A stretch of DNA of 64,000 nt from Geomonas limicola. GTDB lineage: Bacteria; Desulfobacterota; Desulfuromonadia; Geobacterales; Geobacteraceae. Shown piece after piece: positions 17,743-26,489 of this stretch. The stretch lies in assembly GCF_014193675.1 (NCBI RefSeq), contig NZ_BLXZ01000010.1:62001-126000 (forward strand), given 5' to 3'. Positions within the stretch are counted from its first letter, which is position 1. Each line of letters begins with the position of its first letter. The translations under genes were made by a program, and so were the position numbers. Below the pieces are notes generated by a model. That model had not been told where the DNA came from, ran no database searches, and saw only the letters and a list, made by a program, of their open reading frames with translations.

Positions 17743-19104
17743 ATGCTCGACAAGCTTCTGAAATACTTGCGTTCCCTGCGGTTTACCATCGTGTTGATCG
17801 CCCTGCTCGGGGCCCTTCTGGCGCTCGGGCTCTGGGTGCCGCAAAAGAGCCTCTTGAAGGATATCTACTTTCAGTGGAAGACCCAGTCGCCGCAGCTGGT
17901 GGCCTGGCTCGACTTCTTCCAGCTGACCAGCATCTACACCTCCTGGGTCACGGTCACCCTCTGGGGGCTGTTCTTTTTGAACCTGTCCCTGGTGATGTGG
18001 CAGCGCATCCCCCTCATCTTCAAACGGATCGAGATGCCGGAAGCGCGCATCGTGGATCCCGAGACCGGCGGGGGGTACGTCTTCCGGGCAGCCTATTCGG
18101 TAGCGCAGGGGACTGACGAAGCCGGCATGGTGAACGCCCTCAAGAAGCGCGGCTTCGCCATGGTCAGTAACGGCTCCGGGTTTTACGCCGTGAAGAACCG
18201 GCTCTCCCCCATCGCCTCGGTACTCTTCCACCTGAGTTTCTTCCTGATCCTCCTGGGGGGGCTGATCAGCTTCTACACCGAGTTCATCGGCTTCGTCGAT
18301 CTCGCCGTGGGTGAGCCCTTCGACGGCTCCCTGGCTCAGTACAACGTCACCCCCAGCCCGAAGCTCCCCAAGGTCGGCAGCCTGCCCCGAGTCGCCTTCA
18401 CCGTCACCAGCGTCAAACCGCAGGTGGTGCGCAACACACCGACCGGGATCACGGTAAAGGTGAAGGAAACCAGCGGTGCGGAGCATGTCGTCGACATCAA
18501 CAAACCCCTGTCGACCGCGCACTCCTCCTTCGTCTTCAAGCACCTGGGGGTGGCCCCGCTGTTCGTGCTGAAGGATCCGTCGGGGCGCGAGGTGGGGGGA
18601 AACTTCTTCAAGCTGGACGTCGTGGGGGGCAAGGCCGACACCTTTCGTCTGGGAGATTTTATCTTCACGGCCCGCTACTACCCCGATTACCAGTTCAAGG
18701 ACGGCAAGCGCAGCACCAAGTCGATGGAATTCAACAACCCCACTTTTTTCCTGGTCGCCGAACGCGACGGGAAGAAGGCTGCCGAGGGTGACGTGCCGCT
18801 CTTGGGGGGGCTAAACCTGGTGGACGGCTACCGCCTCGAGATGAAGGACTGCCCTTACTGGGTCCGCTTCTACGTCATCAAGCAGCGCGGTCTCTCGCTG
18901 GTCTACCTGGGCTTCGCCATCGCCTCCATCGCGGTGATCTGGCGCCTGCTCTTCTACCGGCGCGAACTGGTGGGGGCGTTCCGCGAGAAGAACGGGCAGC
19001 GCTGCCTGGTGGTGGCGGGCAAATCCGAGTACTACAAGAAACTCGCCGAAGACGAATTTGCCAAGCTCTTTGCGGAACTGTTCGGCCCACCTTTGGCCGG
19101 CTAG
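17743..19104 (+). CDS. resB: ResB/Ccs1 cytochrome c biogenesis protein
   Basis: This 453-residue protein is the canonical ResB of the cluster. The N-terminus FLRSLR-like (KYLRSLRFTIVLIALLGALLALG) and WVPQ are typical, with helices at about 13-33, 67-85 and 160-182. A large periplasmic domain follows, with a last helix at about 385-405 and a cytoplasmic tail ending EFAKLFAELFG. It should pair with the CcsA encoded nine bases upstream to pass haem and keep apocytochrome cysteines reduced for ligation. The WG-repeat lipoprotein gene begins 29 bases later. Confidence 0.92.
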   Translation: MLDKLLKYLRSLRFTIVLIALLGALLALGLWVPQKSLLKDIYFQWKTQSPQLVAWLDFFQLTSIYTSWVTVTLWGLFFLNLSLVMWQRIPLIFKRIEMPEARIVDPETGGGYVFRAAYSVAQGTDEAGMVNALKKRGFAMVSNGSGFYAVKNRLSPIASVLFHLSFFLILLGGLISFYTEFIGFVDLAVGEPFDGSLAQYNVTPSPKLPKVGSLPRVAFTVTSVKPQVVRNTPTGITVKVKETSGAEHVVDINKPLSTAHSSFVFKHLGVAPLFVLKDPSGREVGGNFFKLDVVGGKADTFRLGDFIFTARYYPDYQFKDGKRSTKSMEFNNPTFFLVAERDGKKAAEGDVPLLGGLNLVDGYRLEMKDCPYWVRFYVIKQRGLSLVYLGFAIASIAVIWRLLFYRRELVGAFREKNGQRCLVVAGKSEYYKKLAEDEFAKLFAELFGPPLAG

Positions 19105-19133
19105 CTGTTTTGATTCTGTACCGAGGAGATACC

Positions 19134-20204
19134 ATGAAACGTCTGATTCTTTTGTGCCTGGTTGCGCTTTGCGTCGCTACCGGCTGCCACCGCGAGGAAA
19201 AGGTGGTTAAGCTGGACAACTCCTACCGCTTCCTGGTGAACTTCAACGGGAAGTACGGGTACTGCGATCCCACCGGTACCACGGTGATCCCGCCCCAGTT
19301 CGATTCCGCCTCGGTGTTTTCCGAGGGGCTCGCGGTGGTGCAGGTCAACGGCAAGAACGGCTTCATCGACGTGAACGGCAAGCTGGTGATCCCGGCAACC
19401 TTCGAGTCCGCCTCGCCGTTTCTCAACGGTCGCGCCGCGGTGCGCAAGGGGAGCCGCTACGCCTACATCGGGCAGTCCGGCAAGGAGATCACCGGCTACG
19501 ACTTCGTCTCAACCTTCATCTACACCGAAGGGGTTGCGGCGGTGATCGTCCCGGAGAAGGGCGGCAACAAGGCAGGGTTCATCGACCAGGAAGGCAAGTT
19601 CGCCATCAAGCCGCAGTTCGACGATGCCTCCCACTTCTCCGAGGGGCTAGCGGCGGTGAAGGTCGGCAAGAACCACGGCTACATCGACAAGAGCGGCAAG
19701 ATGGTGATCCCCCCGCAGTTTTACGATGCGGCGATGTTCCGCGACGGTCTTGCCATGGTGAAAGTCAACGGCAAGTTCGGCAAGGTGGGCTACGTCGACA
19801 AGACCGGCAACCTGGTGATCCCGGCTCAGTACGACCAGGGAACCAGCTTCAACAACGGTGTCGCCGCGGTACGCCAGGAGAAAAACTGGACCCTCATCGA
19901 CCGCACCGGGAAGCCGATCACCGACAAGAGCTATCCCAATCCCACGCTGTTCTCCGAGGGGCTCGCACCGGTCATGGTGGAAAACCAGGTGGGCTACATG
20001 GACAAGACCGGCAAGATGGTGATCAAGCCGCAGTTCGAATCGGGTTCGATCTTCGTTGACGGCTACGCTCCGGTGCGCGTGAACGGCAAATGCGGCCTGA
20101 TCAACAAGGAAGGGAAACTGGTGGCCGAGCCCCGCTTCGTGTGGGACCAGCGCGCCATCGACCAGTACACCCACTACAACACCCACTTCAGAAAAGACCA
20201 GTAA
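19134..20204 (+). CDS. WG-repeat lipoprotein
   Basis: This 356-residue protein uses ATG 19134 after CGAGGAG. The signal peptide ends in lipobox CVATGC, so it is probably lipid-anchored. The rest is a series of WG/KWG-type repeats of about 45 residues with cores such as GYxDxxGKxVIPPQFDxASxFSEGLAxVxVxGKxG, about seven units, likely forming a beta-rich fold. WG-repeat proteins are common in envelopes but without a general function. Its place between resB and a small membrane protein suggests envelope assembly or a cytochrome-related binding role. That is context only. Confidence 0.88.
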   Translation: MKRLILLCLVALCVATGCHREEKVVKLDNSYRFLVNFNGKYGYCDPTGTTVIPPQFDSASVFSEGLAVVQVNGKNGFIDVNGKLVIPATFESASPFLNGRAAVRKGSRYAYIGQSGKEITGYDFVSTFIYTEGVAAVIVPEKGGNKAGFIDQEGKFAIKPQFDDASHFSEGLAAVKVGKNHGYIDKSGKMVIPPQFYDAAMFRDGLAMVKVNGKFGKVGYVDKTGNLVIPAQYDQGTSFNNGVAAVRQEKNWTLIDRTGKPITDKSYPNPTLFSEGLAPVMVENQVGYMDKTGKMVIKPQFESGSIFVDGYAPVRVNGKCGLINKEGKLVAEPRFVWDQRAIDQYTHYNTHFRKDQ

Positions 20205-20221
20205 GGAATAAGGAACTCAGC

Positions 20222-20638
20222 ATGCAGATCGGTCCGGGACTCGGCGTCGCCATCATGATGAACAACTACTTCCACGACATGGCCACCGGCCTGCTCGTGG
20301 GGAGCGGGTTTGCCCTGCACGCCATCATCCAGATCCAGAGGGTGATGGATACTCCCGAGGCGACCCTGTTCTTCCTCAAGACCAACCAGAAGATGGTGAA
20401 GCTGTTCAAGTTCGCGCTGTGGTGGGTGGTGCTGGGCGGGGTGCCGCGCACCATCTTCTACACGAGCTTCGAGTGGGCCAACGCAGCCGATAAACTGCAG
20501 GTACCGGCGCTGGCCGTGAAGCACGTGATGATGTTCACCGCGGTGGTCTGGGGTGTGGTAGCCTGGCGGCGCATGCAGAAGAAGGTTGCCGTTTTGAAGG
20601 AGAGTCTCCCCGATGAGTATCGAGCCCGTCTCGCCTAG
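20222..20638 (+). CDS. Small membrane protein of the cytochrome maturation cluster
   Basis: This 138-residue protein starts at ATG 20222, 17 bases after the WG-repeat gene. It has about three or four hydrophobic helices (PGLGVAIMMNNYFHDMATG, LLVGSGFALHAIIQIQRVM, LFKFALWWVVLGGVPR, HVMMFTAVVWGVVAW). Histidines in or next to helices (FHDM, ALHA, VKHVMM) would allow metal or haem binding, but no family could be named. The C-terminus is charged and cytoplasmic in character. It is the last gene before a strong terminator, so it probably ends the operon. Confidence 0.78.
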   Translation: MQIGPGLGVAIMMNNYFHDMATGLLVGSGFALHAIIQIQRVMDTPEATLFFLKTNQKMVKLFKFALWWVVLGGVPRTIFYTSFEWANAADKLQVPALAVKHVMMFTAVVWGVVAWRRMQKKVAVLKESLPDEYRARLA

Positions 20639-20677
20639 CCCCTGTGGCTTGAGGACAATACGCGGCGTTTGACGACA

Positions 20678-20716
20678 ACGAGCCGCGGTGCCCAGTGCAT
20701 CGCGGCTCGTTTTTTT
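20678..20716 (+). terminator. Strong intrinsic terminator closing the 9.1-20.6 kb run
   Basis: ACGAGCCGCG (20678-20687) pairs perfectly with CGCGGCTCGT (20701-20710) and runs into seven T. It lies 40 bases after the small membrane protein gene. Confidence 0.93.
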
Positions 20717-20914
20717 TGGGGTCTATAAGACCGTTCGTAGTACGAACGCTGATGCGCTGCTGGCTTGGAGGTATGCTCAGCAACTATCAGGACTATCGGG
20801 GAGATACGGAGGTTAGGGAAGAACGGATAAGCTGCCCGCGGGGGAGGTTGGGCCGAGCTCCTGCGGCTTCTTTGATTCCGGAAGCCCGGGGCATGCGCGT
20901 GTTGGGACGATGCG

Positions 20915-22759
20915 CTACTTCCCGAGCTGCGCCCGGGCGCGCTCCAGGTTCTGGCGGGCTACCGGGTCCTGAGGGTTCATCTGGAGAACGGTCTCGAACT
21001 CGCGGCTCGCCGCTTCCAGGTTCCCCTGGCGCGCCAGCGCCACGCCAAGGTTGCTGCGGGCTTTGAGGTTGTCGGGGGCCATCAGCAGCACCTCCCGGAA
21101 TACGGAGATGGCCCGGGGGAGCTCGCCTGCATTCACCAGCGCTGTTCCCAGCGAGATCCTGGGCATGGGGAGCTCCGGACGCAGCTGGCTGGCTCGCTCG
21201 AAGGACGCGATCGCTCCGGCGAGGTCGCCACGCTGCTGCAGGTCATACCCCAAGTTGTTAAGCGCCTCGAAATGGTTGGGGTTGAGGCGCAGCACCGTCC
21301 GGTATTCCTGCATCGCGCCATCCAAATCCCCTTTGGTGTCCAGGGCGAACCCCAGGTTGTAGTGGGCAGTGGCGAACTGCGGATTGATGCGCAGGGACGC
21401 CAGATGGGACTCGATGGCTCCCGCCAGGTCTCCCTGCTCGAGGAGTTCGACTCCCAGGTTGTCCAGGATGATGCTGTTGTCCCGGGTCACCTCAATCGTG
21501 TGCCGATACAGGGTGATGCTGTCCTTCCAGTAACCCACCTGGTGCCAGCTGACAGTTGCCAGCAGCAGGATTCCGAGCGCCGCTGCTGCAGGAAACCAGT
21601 GGCGCGCCGGCTCATACTGCCCGGTGAGCTCGGCAAGCCCCCAGCTCACTGCCAGGAAGATCCCGACTAGCGGCAGGTAACTGTAGCGATCGGCCATTGC
21701 CTGCCCACCGACCTGCACCAGCCCGATGACCGGTACCAGGGTGATCAGGTACCAGAACCAGCCGACGGGAAGGTAGGGATGGCGGCGGCCGAAACGGAGC
21801 ACCAGGTACGAGGTGAGAATGATGAAGCAGAGCGCGCCAAGCACCTGCCACCAGGGGAGCTGGTCGGCAAACGGGTAGAATACGGCAAGGTCGCTGGGCC
21901 AGGCGGTTTTGAGCAGGTACCGAACGTAAGAGAGCGCGCTGTTTTCGAGCCTGAGGAGTAACGGGATGCGCTGCAGGTCCATGACGGACCCTCCGCGCTG
22001 CTGCGCGACGACGGTAACGAGGACCGAGGCGATGGCTGCGGCGAGAAACGGCACTTTCTCGAGGACGAGGGGTTTCAGCTGAGTCCAGCTGATGCGGGGA
22101 GTGCCGCTGAGGTCGAGGCGTTTAAGCGGCCAGTAATCGGCCAGTACCAGGAGCAGTGGCAGGGTGACCAGCATCGGCTTCACCATAAGCCCGAGCAGGT
22201 AGACAGTCAGGGTGAGCAGGTAGCCCGGCTGTCCGGGCCGCTCGGCGTAGCGGCGGTACAGGATGAGGGTGAGAAAAAAGAACAGGCCGCTTAAGACGTC
22301 CTTGCGCTCGGCGGCCCAGGCGACTGACTCGACGTGCAGAGGGTGCAGTGCGAACAGGGCTGCCACCAGCCAACTGCGCCAGAAGGCACCGGTTGCCCGG
22401 TGCAGAAAGTACATGAGTAGCAGCACGGCAACGATGTGTAGCGCCACGTTGACGAGGTGGTGTCCTGCGGGTGCCATCCCAAAGAGCTGGACGTCAACCA
22501 GGTGCGAGAGCCAGGTCACCGGATGCCAGTTGCTTCCGTACAGTGAGGTGAAGGCCCAGCGGATCCCCTCGGCCGAGAGCCCGCGGGACAGGTTCGGGTT
22601 GGCCGTCAGGTAGAGCGTGTCGTCGAAGGAGACGAATCGGTGCTGTGCGACCTGTGCATAGACCGCCGCGGTAAGGCAGACCAGCAGCAAAGGGGCGAGC
22701 ACCAGCTTGAGTCGGCTGGTGTCTTTACCAAGCGCTCTGGGGAAATCGGTTTTCTGCAT
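20915..22759 (-). CDS. TMTC-like membrane protein with C-terminal TPR repeats
   Basis: This 614-residue protein starts at ATG 22759 after TTGGAGACACG. About ten membrane helices fill residues 18-410. The first extracytoplasmic loop has FVSFDDTLYL, whose DD pair is typical of GT-C glycosyltransferases, and HPLHVESVAWAAERKDVLS matches the TMTC/DUF1736 group. The last ~200 residues carry about five TPR units (e.g. AIESHLASLRINPQFATAHYNLGFAL, AMQEYRTVLRLNPNHFEALNNLGYDL). Eukaryotic TMTCs are O-mannosyltransferases. A polyprenyl-sugar-dependent protein or surface glycan transferase is inferred here. It is monocistronic and convergent with the cluster before it. Confidence 0.85.
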   Translation of the reverse strand: MQKTDFPRALGKDTSRLKLVLAPLLLVCLTAAVYAQVAQHRFVSFDDTLYLTANPNLSRGLSAEGIRWAFTSLYGSNWHPVTWLSHLVDVQLFGMAPAGHHLVNVALHIVAVLLLMYFLHRATGAFWRSWLVAALFALHPLHVESVAWAAERKDVLSGLFFFLTLILYRRYAERPGQPGYLLTLTVYLLGLMVKPMLVTLPLLLVLADYWPLKRLDLSGTPRISWTQLKPLVLEKVPFLAAAIASVLVTVVAQQRGGSVMDLQRIPLLLRLENSALSYVRYLLKTAWPSDLAVFYPFADQLPWWQVLGALCFIILTSYLVLRFGRRHPYLPVGWFWYLITLVPVIGLVQVGGQAMADRYSYLPLVGIFLAVSWGLAELTGQYEPARHWFPAAAALGILLLATVSWHQVGYWKDSITLYRHTIEVTRDNSIILDNLGVELLEQGDLAGAIESHLASLRINPQFATAHYNLGFALDTKGDLDGAMQEYRTVLRLNPNHFEALNNLGYDLQQRGDLAGAIASFERASQLRPELPMPRISLGTALVNAGELPRAISVFREVLLMAPDNLKARSNLGVALARQGNLEAASREFETVLQMNPQDPVARQNLERARAQLGK

Positions 22760-22883
22760 CGTGTCTCCAAGGATGGACTGGCCGATACTACCTCAGGAGG
22801 TGATGGCGTGCAACTGCTTCGGCAACCCCTGAGTTAACCGCTAGCTATCTGCGTGTTCTTACTCCTAGTATCTGGAAATTCTG

Positions 22884-22913
22884 TTGACGACCTCGAAACG
22901 GTGGTGCTATGGT
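22884..22913 (+). promoter_or_regulatory. Sigma-70-like promoter for the second ccsA
   Basis: TTGACG, 18 bases, TATGGT lie about 55 bases ahead of the start codon at 22968, in the divergent region after the TMTC-like gene start at 22759. Confidence 0.4.
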
Positions 22914-22967
22914 CACGCAGCACGGAAATCCACGTGCCATGAGGACTTCTCTACAGGGCGCACGGGC

Positions 22968-23804
22968 ATGTCTAACTGGGAAACCATACTCTTCTGGATC
23001 ACCCTCAGCATCTATACGATAGTGTGCGGGGGATTCATCTACTCCATCGTTTTCAAGAACGAGCGTCCGCTCCCCAAGCTGACCGCGCTGCTTACGGCGG
23101 GACTGGTGCTGCACAGTGCTACCATCGCGGCGCGCTTTGCCAGTACCGGCCATCTCCCCTGGTCGGGCGACTACGAATACTCGCTGATGGGTGGCTGGTT
23201 CATCATTGCGGGATCGCTGTTCGTGGCCCGGCGCAACAAGGAGTTGCAGCCCCTGGCCGCAGCCACGGTGCCGCTGGTCGTGGTGATGATGGGGTACGGG
23301 GTGATGCGCAGCCCGACCTTGAACCCGATGGCCGCGAGCCTCAAGACCGGCTGGCTCTACATCCACGTCTACTTCGCGTGGCTCTCTTTCTGCTCCTACA
23401 CCTTGGCCATGGCCGCCGGCGTCATGTATCTCCTGAAACGCCCCGCTGCCGGCGACCATGAACTGCACCCCTTCTACGACCGTTTCCCCAGCCTGGAGCG
23501 CCTGGACGAGCTGATCTTCCGCTACATCGTCTTCGGCTTCGTCACCGACTCTATCATGCTGGTCGCCGGTTCCATCTGGGCCGAAGGGCTCTGGGGGAGT
23601 TACTGGAACTGGGATCCGGTTGAGACCTGGTCGCTCATCTCCTACCTCATCTACGGCGTCATCATCCATCTCAGGGTCACCATGGGGTGCAAGGGGAGCA
23701 AGCAGGCCTGGCTCGCGGTGTTGGCCCTTACCACCGTGGTCATCTCCTTCTTCGGGGTCACCTTCGTGGTCAACTCCAGCCTGCACGTCTTCCAGGTCCG
23801 TTAA
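22968..23804 (+). CDS. ccsA: CcsA/ResC-like cytochrome c synthase subunit, paralogue
   Basis: This 278-residue protein has the same length and layout as the CcsA at 16897. It carries the WWD motif WGSYWNWDPVETW, STGHLPWSGDYEYSLMGGW near the first haem-related loop, and NSSLHVFQ at the C-terminus. ATG 22968 is chosen by alignment with the first copy (MSNWETILFW against MAYWEMIFYW). No ResB lies beside it, so it may share a ResB-type partner from the upstream cluster or act with a distant one. The loop histidine of the first copy (SGHYEY) is replaced by Asp here (SGDYEY), a possible specificity difference. Confidence 0.9.
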   Translation: MSNWETILFWITLSIYTIVCGGFIYSIVFKNERPLPKLTALLTAGLVLHSATIAARFASTGHLPWSGDYEYSLMGGWFIIAGSLFVARRNKELQPLAAATVPLVVVMMGYGVMRSPTLNPMAASLKTGWLYIHVYFAWLSFCSYTLAMAAGVMYLLKRPAAGDHELHPFYDRFPSLERLDELIFRYIVFGFVTDSIMLVAGSIWAEGLWGSYWNWDPVETWSLISYLIYGVIIHLRVTMGCKGSKQAWLAVLALTTVVISFFGVTFVVNSSLHVFQVR

Positions 23805-23864
23805 GCCGCATCCGGTGCGGCTGCGCTTTTCCTGCCGCTGCGCCGTCGAGTCTGAGGCACCCCT

Positions 23865-24260
23865 ATGGAAAAAACCATTCTCCTGCAGGCCGTGATCTGG
23901 ATGAACCTGGCCCTCATCTTCTACACCTGGGCCGTGTTCAGCGGGCGGCGTCAGGGGTTGCACGCCAAGCACCTGGTGATCTTCGGTATCGGTCTTTTGT
24001 GCGACTACCTGGGAACCCACCAGATGAACATCTTCGCGCAGAGCTTCGGCAAGGCGCCGGAGTGGCACAACATCACCGGCATCGCGTCCTTGGGCGGGAT
24101 GGCCTTCCACTTCCTGTTGGCGCTCATCGCCGCCCTGGCCCACAAGACCGAGTCCGTGAACCGGGTCTTTCACCGGGTAAGTCTCACCATCTACAGTTGC
24201 TGGCTGATTGCCTTCTTCTCCGGCGCCATCTCCGGAATGATGAGGATGCACGGACGGTAA
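23865..24260 (+). CDS. Four-helix membrane protein, HsmA/TIGR03987-like
   Basis: This 131-residue protein follows the second ccsA by 60 bases. Four hydrophobic segments are visible (about 7-26, 37-52, 74-93, 104-125). Conserved-looking histidines occur at LHAKH, GTHQMN, WHNITG, AFHF and VFHRVS. The pattern recalls the HsmA (TIGR03987) family of small membrane proteins, but this is recognition by eye. Its histidines and neighbour would suit a haem- or metal-binding helper for the second CcsA. The heptad repeat element starts four bases beyond its stop codon. Confidence 0.7.
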   Translation: MEKTILLQAVIWMNLALIFYTWAVFSGRRQGLHAKHLVIFGIGLLCDYLGTHQMNIFAQSFGKAPEWHNITGIASLGGMAFHFLLALIAALAHKTESVNRVFHRVSLTIYSCWLIAFFSGAISGMMRMHGR

Positions 24261-24264
24261 CAGT

Positions 24265-24411
24265 GGACAATTGACAACTGACAATTGACAATGAAAAGCT
24301 GAATGGCAGAACTAGACAGATAAACATTTATCACTAGTATATTAGGATGACGTTTCTCTTGTTTAGACTTTGCAGTTAATCGTCAATTGTCCATTGTCAA
24401 TCGTCAATTGT
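24265..24411. repeat. Inverted pair of heptanucleotide arrays, TGACAAT family
   Basis: Four in-register heptads of the form (T/G)GACAA(T/C) fill 24265-24292. The inverted form (ATTGTCA, ATCGTCA, ATTGTCC) fills 24379-24411. Between them is an AT-rich 86-bp spacer without a gene. The element lies four bases after one stop codon and ten before the next start. Its geometry matches the GGGACTA-family elements at 26.5 and 34.2 kb although the sequence differs. Confidence 0.85.
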
Positions 24412-24421
24412 AAGTGGTCCT

Positions 24422-25873
24422 ATGTCCTCTCTCTCCAAAAAAGTCCTGCTGGTCACCCCTCCCTACCACTACGGTCTCACCGATGTCTTGGGACGCTGGA
24501 TTCCGCTCAACCTGGTCTACCTGGCCGGTGCGGCGCGCCAGGCTGGAGCGCAGCCGGAGATCTACGACGCCCAGGTCCTGAACCACGGCTTCCCGGAGAT
24601 CGAGGCGCACCTGGCTGCCGCCGCTCCGGAGCTGGTTGCGGTCGGTGCCGTCACCGCCACGGCCAACGACGCGCTGCGCATCCTGGAACTCGCCAAGAAG
24701 ATCAATCCGGCGACGCTGACCGTGCTGGGCGGGGTGCATGCAAGCTTCAAGTACCGCGAGATCCTGGAAAACTCTCCCGCCGTGGACTTCGTGGTGCTCG
24801 GGGAAGGGGAGGGGACCTTCCGGGAACTCCTGGAAACGCTGTCGCAGGGCGGCGACCCCGCAACGGTTGCCGGCCTCGCCCTGCGCCAGGGGGATAGTGT
24901 CGTGGTGAGCCCCGGGCGGGCTCCCGAAACCGACCTGGACCGGCTCCCTGCAGCCTGGGACCTCCTTGACTGGGACAACTACCGCTACCAGGTGCTGCCC
25001 GATTCCCGGTTCGGCTCGCTCAGCAGCTCGCGCGGCTGCGCCCACGACTGCAGCTTCTGCTCCCAGCAGACGTTCTGGGGACACTCCTGGCGCGGCCGCA
25101 ACCCCGAGGCCGTGGTGGATGAGATTGCCCTGCTTCACGAGCGCTACGGGGTCGACCTGCTGCAGCTCACCGATGAGCACCCGACCCGCGACGCCGAACG
25201 CTGGGAGAGGCTGCTCGACCTGCTCATCGAACGCGCGCTGCCGGTCCGCCTGATCCTCGAGACCCGGGTCTCCGACCTGATCCGGGATCGTGACATCGTC
25301 GCCAAGTACAAACAGGCCGGCGTGATCCATGTCTCCATAGGGGTGGAATCGCTGGAACAGGCCCGGCTCGACCAGGTGCACAAGGGGCAGCAGGTCGAGG
25401 AGGCGCAGCAGGCGGTGGAACTGTTGCGGGAGCACGGCATCGTCTCGGAGATCTCGCTGGTCCTCGGCTTCCCCGACGACACCGCGCAGAGCGTCGCCCA
25501 TGGGCTCAAGTTCGCCCAACTGCTCAACCCCGACGCGGCCAACTTTCTTCCGCTCACCCCCTGGCCCGGTACCCCGCTCTATCAGGAACTCAAGGAGCTG
25601 ATCCGCGAGAGCGATTTGGCGCGTTTCAACCTGATCGACCCGGTACTCGAGCCGCACCAGTTGACCCTTGCCCAGCTCGACCTGGCGCTCACCGACTGTT
25701 TCCGCAAGTTCTACATGGGGAAGATGTTCGAGGTGATGACCATGAAGGACGAGTTCAGGCGCGGCTACATGGTGCGCGCCACCAAGCTCATCATGGCGAG
25801 CCCGTTTGTCATGAAGAAGTTCGGGATGCTGGTAAAGGCGATGATGCCGGGAAAACTCGGTGGGAAGAAATAG
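24422..25873 (+). CDS. B12-binding-domain radical SAM enzyme (BchE-like class)
   Basis: This 483-residue enzyme has a cobalamin-binding Rossmann-like domain at about 7-170 (VLLVTPPYHYG, VLGGVHAS, VVLGEGEGTFRELLE) without the DxHxxG motif, as in many BchE-type proteins. The radical SAM domain follows, with the [4Fe-4S] motif CAHDCSFC (C206, C210, C213). Later motifs include LLQLTDE, IHVSIGVES and SLVLGFPDDT. The C-terminal ~80 residues are basic. Members perform methylations, ring formation or other radical chemistry on lipids, tetrapyrroles and antibiotics. Nearby genes do not reveal the substrate. The start is the ATG right after the heptad element. Confidence 0.88.
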   Translation: MSSLSKKVLLVTPPYHYGLTDVLGRWIPLNLVYLAGAARQAGAQPEIYDAQVLNHGFPEIEAHLAAAAPELVAVGAVTATANDALRILELAKKINPATLTVLGGVHASFKYREILENSPAVDFVVLGEGEGTFRELLETLSQGGDPATVAGLALRQGDSVVVSPGRAPETDLDRLPAAWDLLDWDNYRYQVLPDSRFGSLSSSRGCAHDCSFCSQQTFWGHSWRGRNPEAVVDEIALLHERYGVDLLQLTDEHPTRDAERWERLLDLLIERALPVRLILETRVSDLIRDRDIVAKYKQAGVIHVSIGVESLEQARLDQVHKGQQVEEAQQAVELLREHGIVSEISLVLGFPDDTAQSVAHGLKFAQLLNPDAANFLPLTPWPGTPLYQELKELIRESDLARFNLIDPVLEPHQLTLAQLDLALTDCFRKFYMGKMFEVMTMKDEFRRGYMVRATKLIMASPFVMKKFGMLVKAMMPGKLGGKK

Positions 25874-25974
25874 GCGGGCGTGGACCGCGGCACCACCCTC
25901 GAAAACAAGGGAAGCGCATGGTGCGGACCGTGCCGAGTTGAGGGCTCTGCTTCAGTCAGTACCGGAGGTTCTTC

Positions 25975-26481
25975 ATGAAAGCAAAAAAGGTCGTGGTGAA
26001 CGACCTGATGCAGACCGATTACGTGTACTACCTCACCGAGCCGGTTGGGGAGAACTTCGATCCGGAATTCAGGCCCGAACTGACACCCAAGGAGCTTTTG
26101 GAACTGGGAGTGTTCGGGGGGAAGTACCTGACCGATTGCCGCGACGAGTTTCCTGCTGATTGGTTCGAACACGCGAAGCTCTGCCATGAGTTCCACGATC
26201 CGAAACTCAACTTCTTCGGAGTGAACGCATCGAAGCCTTTGTCATATTGGCGGGAAAAAGGGTGGATCCACAGCGACGATCCGCGCGGCTGGTTCCAATG
26301 GTACTGCCGGTACTACCTGGGGCGGCGGGGACCGGACGACCAGCGCCAGATCAAGCGCTGGAAGGCGATCGCCAGGCACATCGGGCAATTACGCAAGAAC
26401 TGCCCGGAGGGAGTCTTAAGTTGCCGTCGCAAGCAGCGCCAGGCGCTCCTGCACTGGGCCTACGACAGCAGGAAGATGTGA
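25975..26481 (+). CDS. Conserved hypothetical protein, 168 residues
   Basis: The ATG at 25975 follows CCGGAGG. The protein is soluble, rich in Trp/Tyr and charged residues, with the blocks YVYYLTEPVGENFDPEF, FGGKYLTDCRDEFPADWF and SYWREKGWIHSDDPRGWFQWYCRYYLGRR, then a Cys-containing basic C-terminus. The pattern resembles a widely spread family of uncharacterised proteins in bacteria and fungi. I cannot assign a reaction. It is separated from the radical SAM gene by 101 bases and followed at once by a heptad repeat element. Confidence 0.85.
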   Translation: MKAKKVVVNDLMQTDYVYYLTEPVGENFDPEFRPELTPKELLELGVFGGKYLTDCRDEFPADWFEHAKLCHEFHDPKLNFFGVNASKPLSYWREKGWIHSDDPRGWFQWYCRYYLGRRGPDDQRQIKRWKAIARHIGQLRKNCPEGVLSCRRKQRQALLHWAYDSRKM

Positions 26482-26489
26482 GTGAGTCA

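Noticed and set aside
16867..18543. Minus-strand frame of 558 codons opposite ccsA-resB
   Set aside because: Antisense shadow; the plus-strand frames carry the WWD motif and ResB features.
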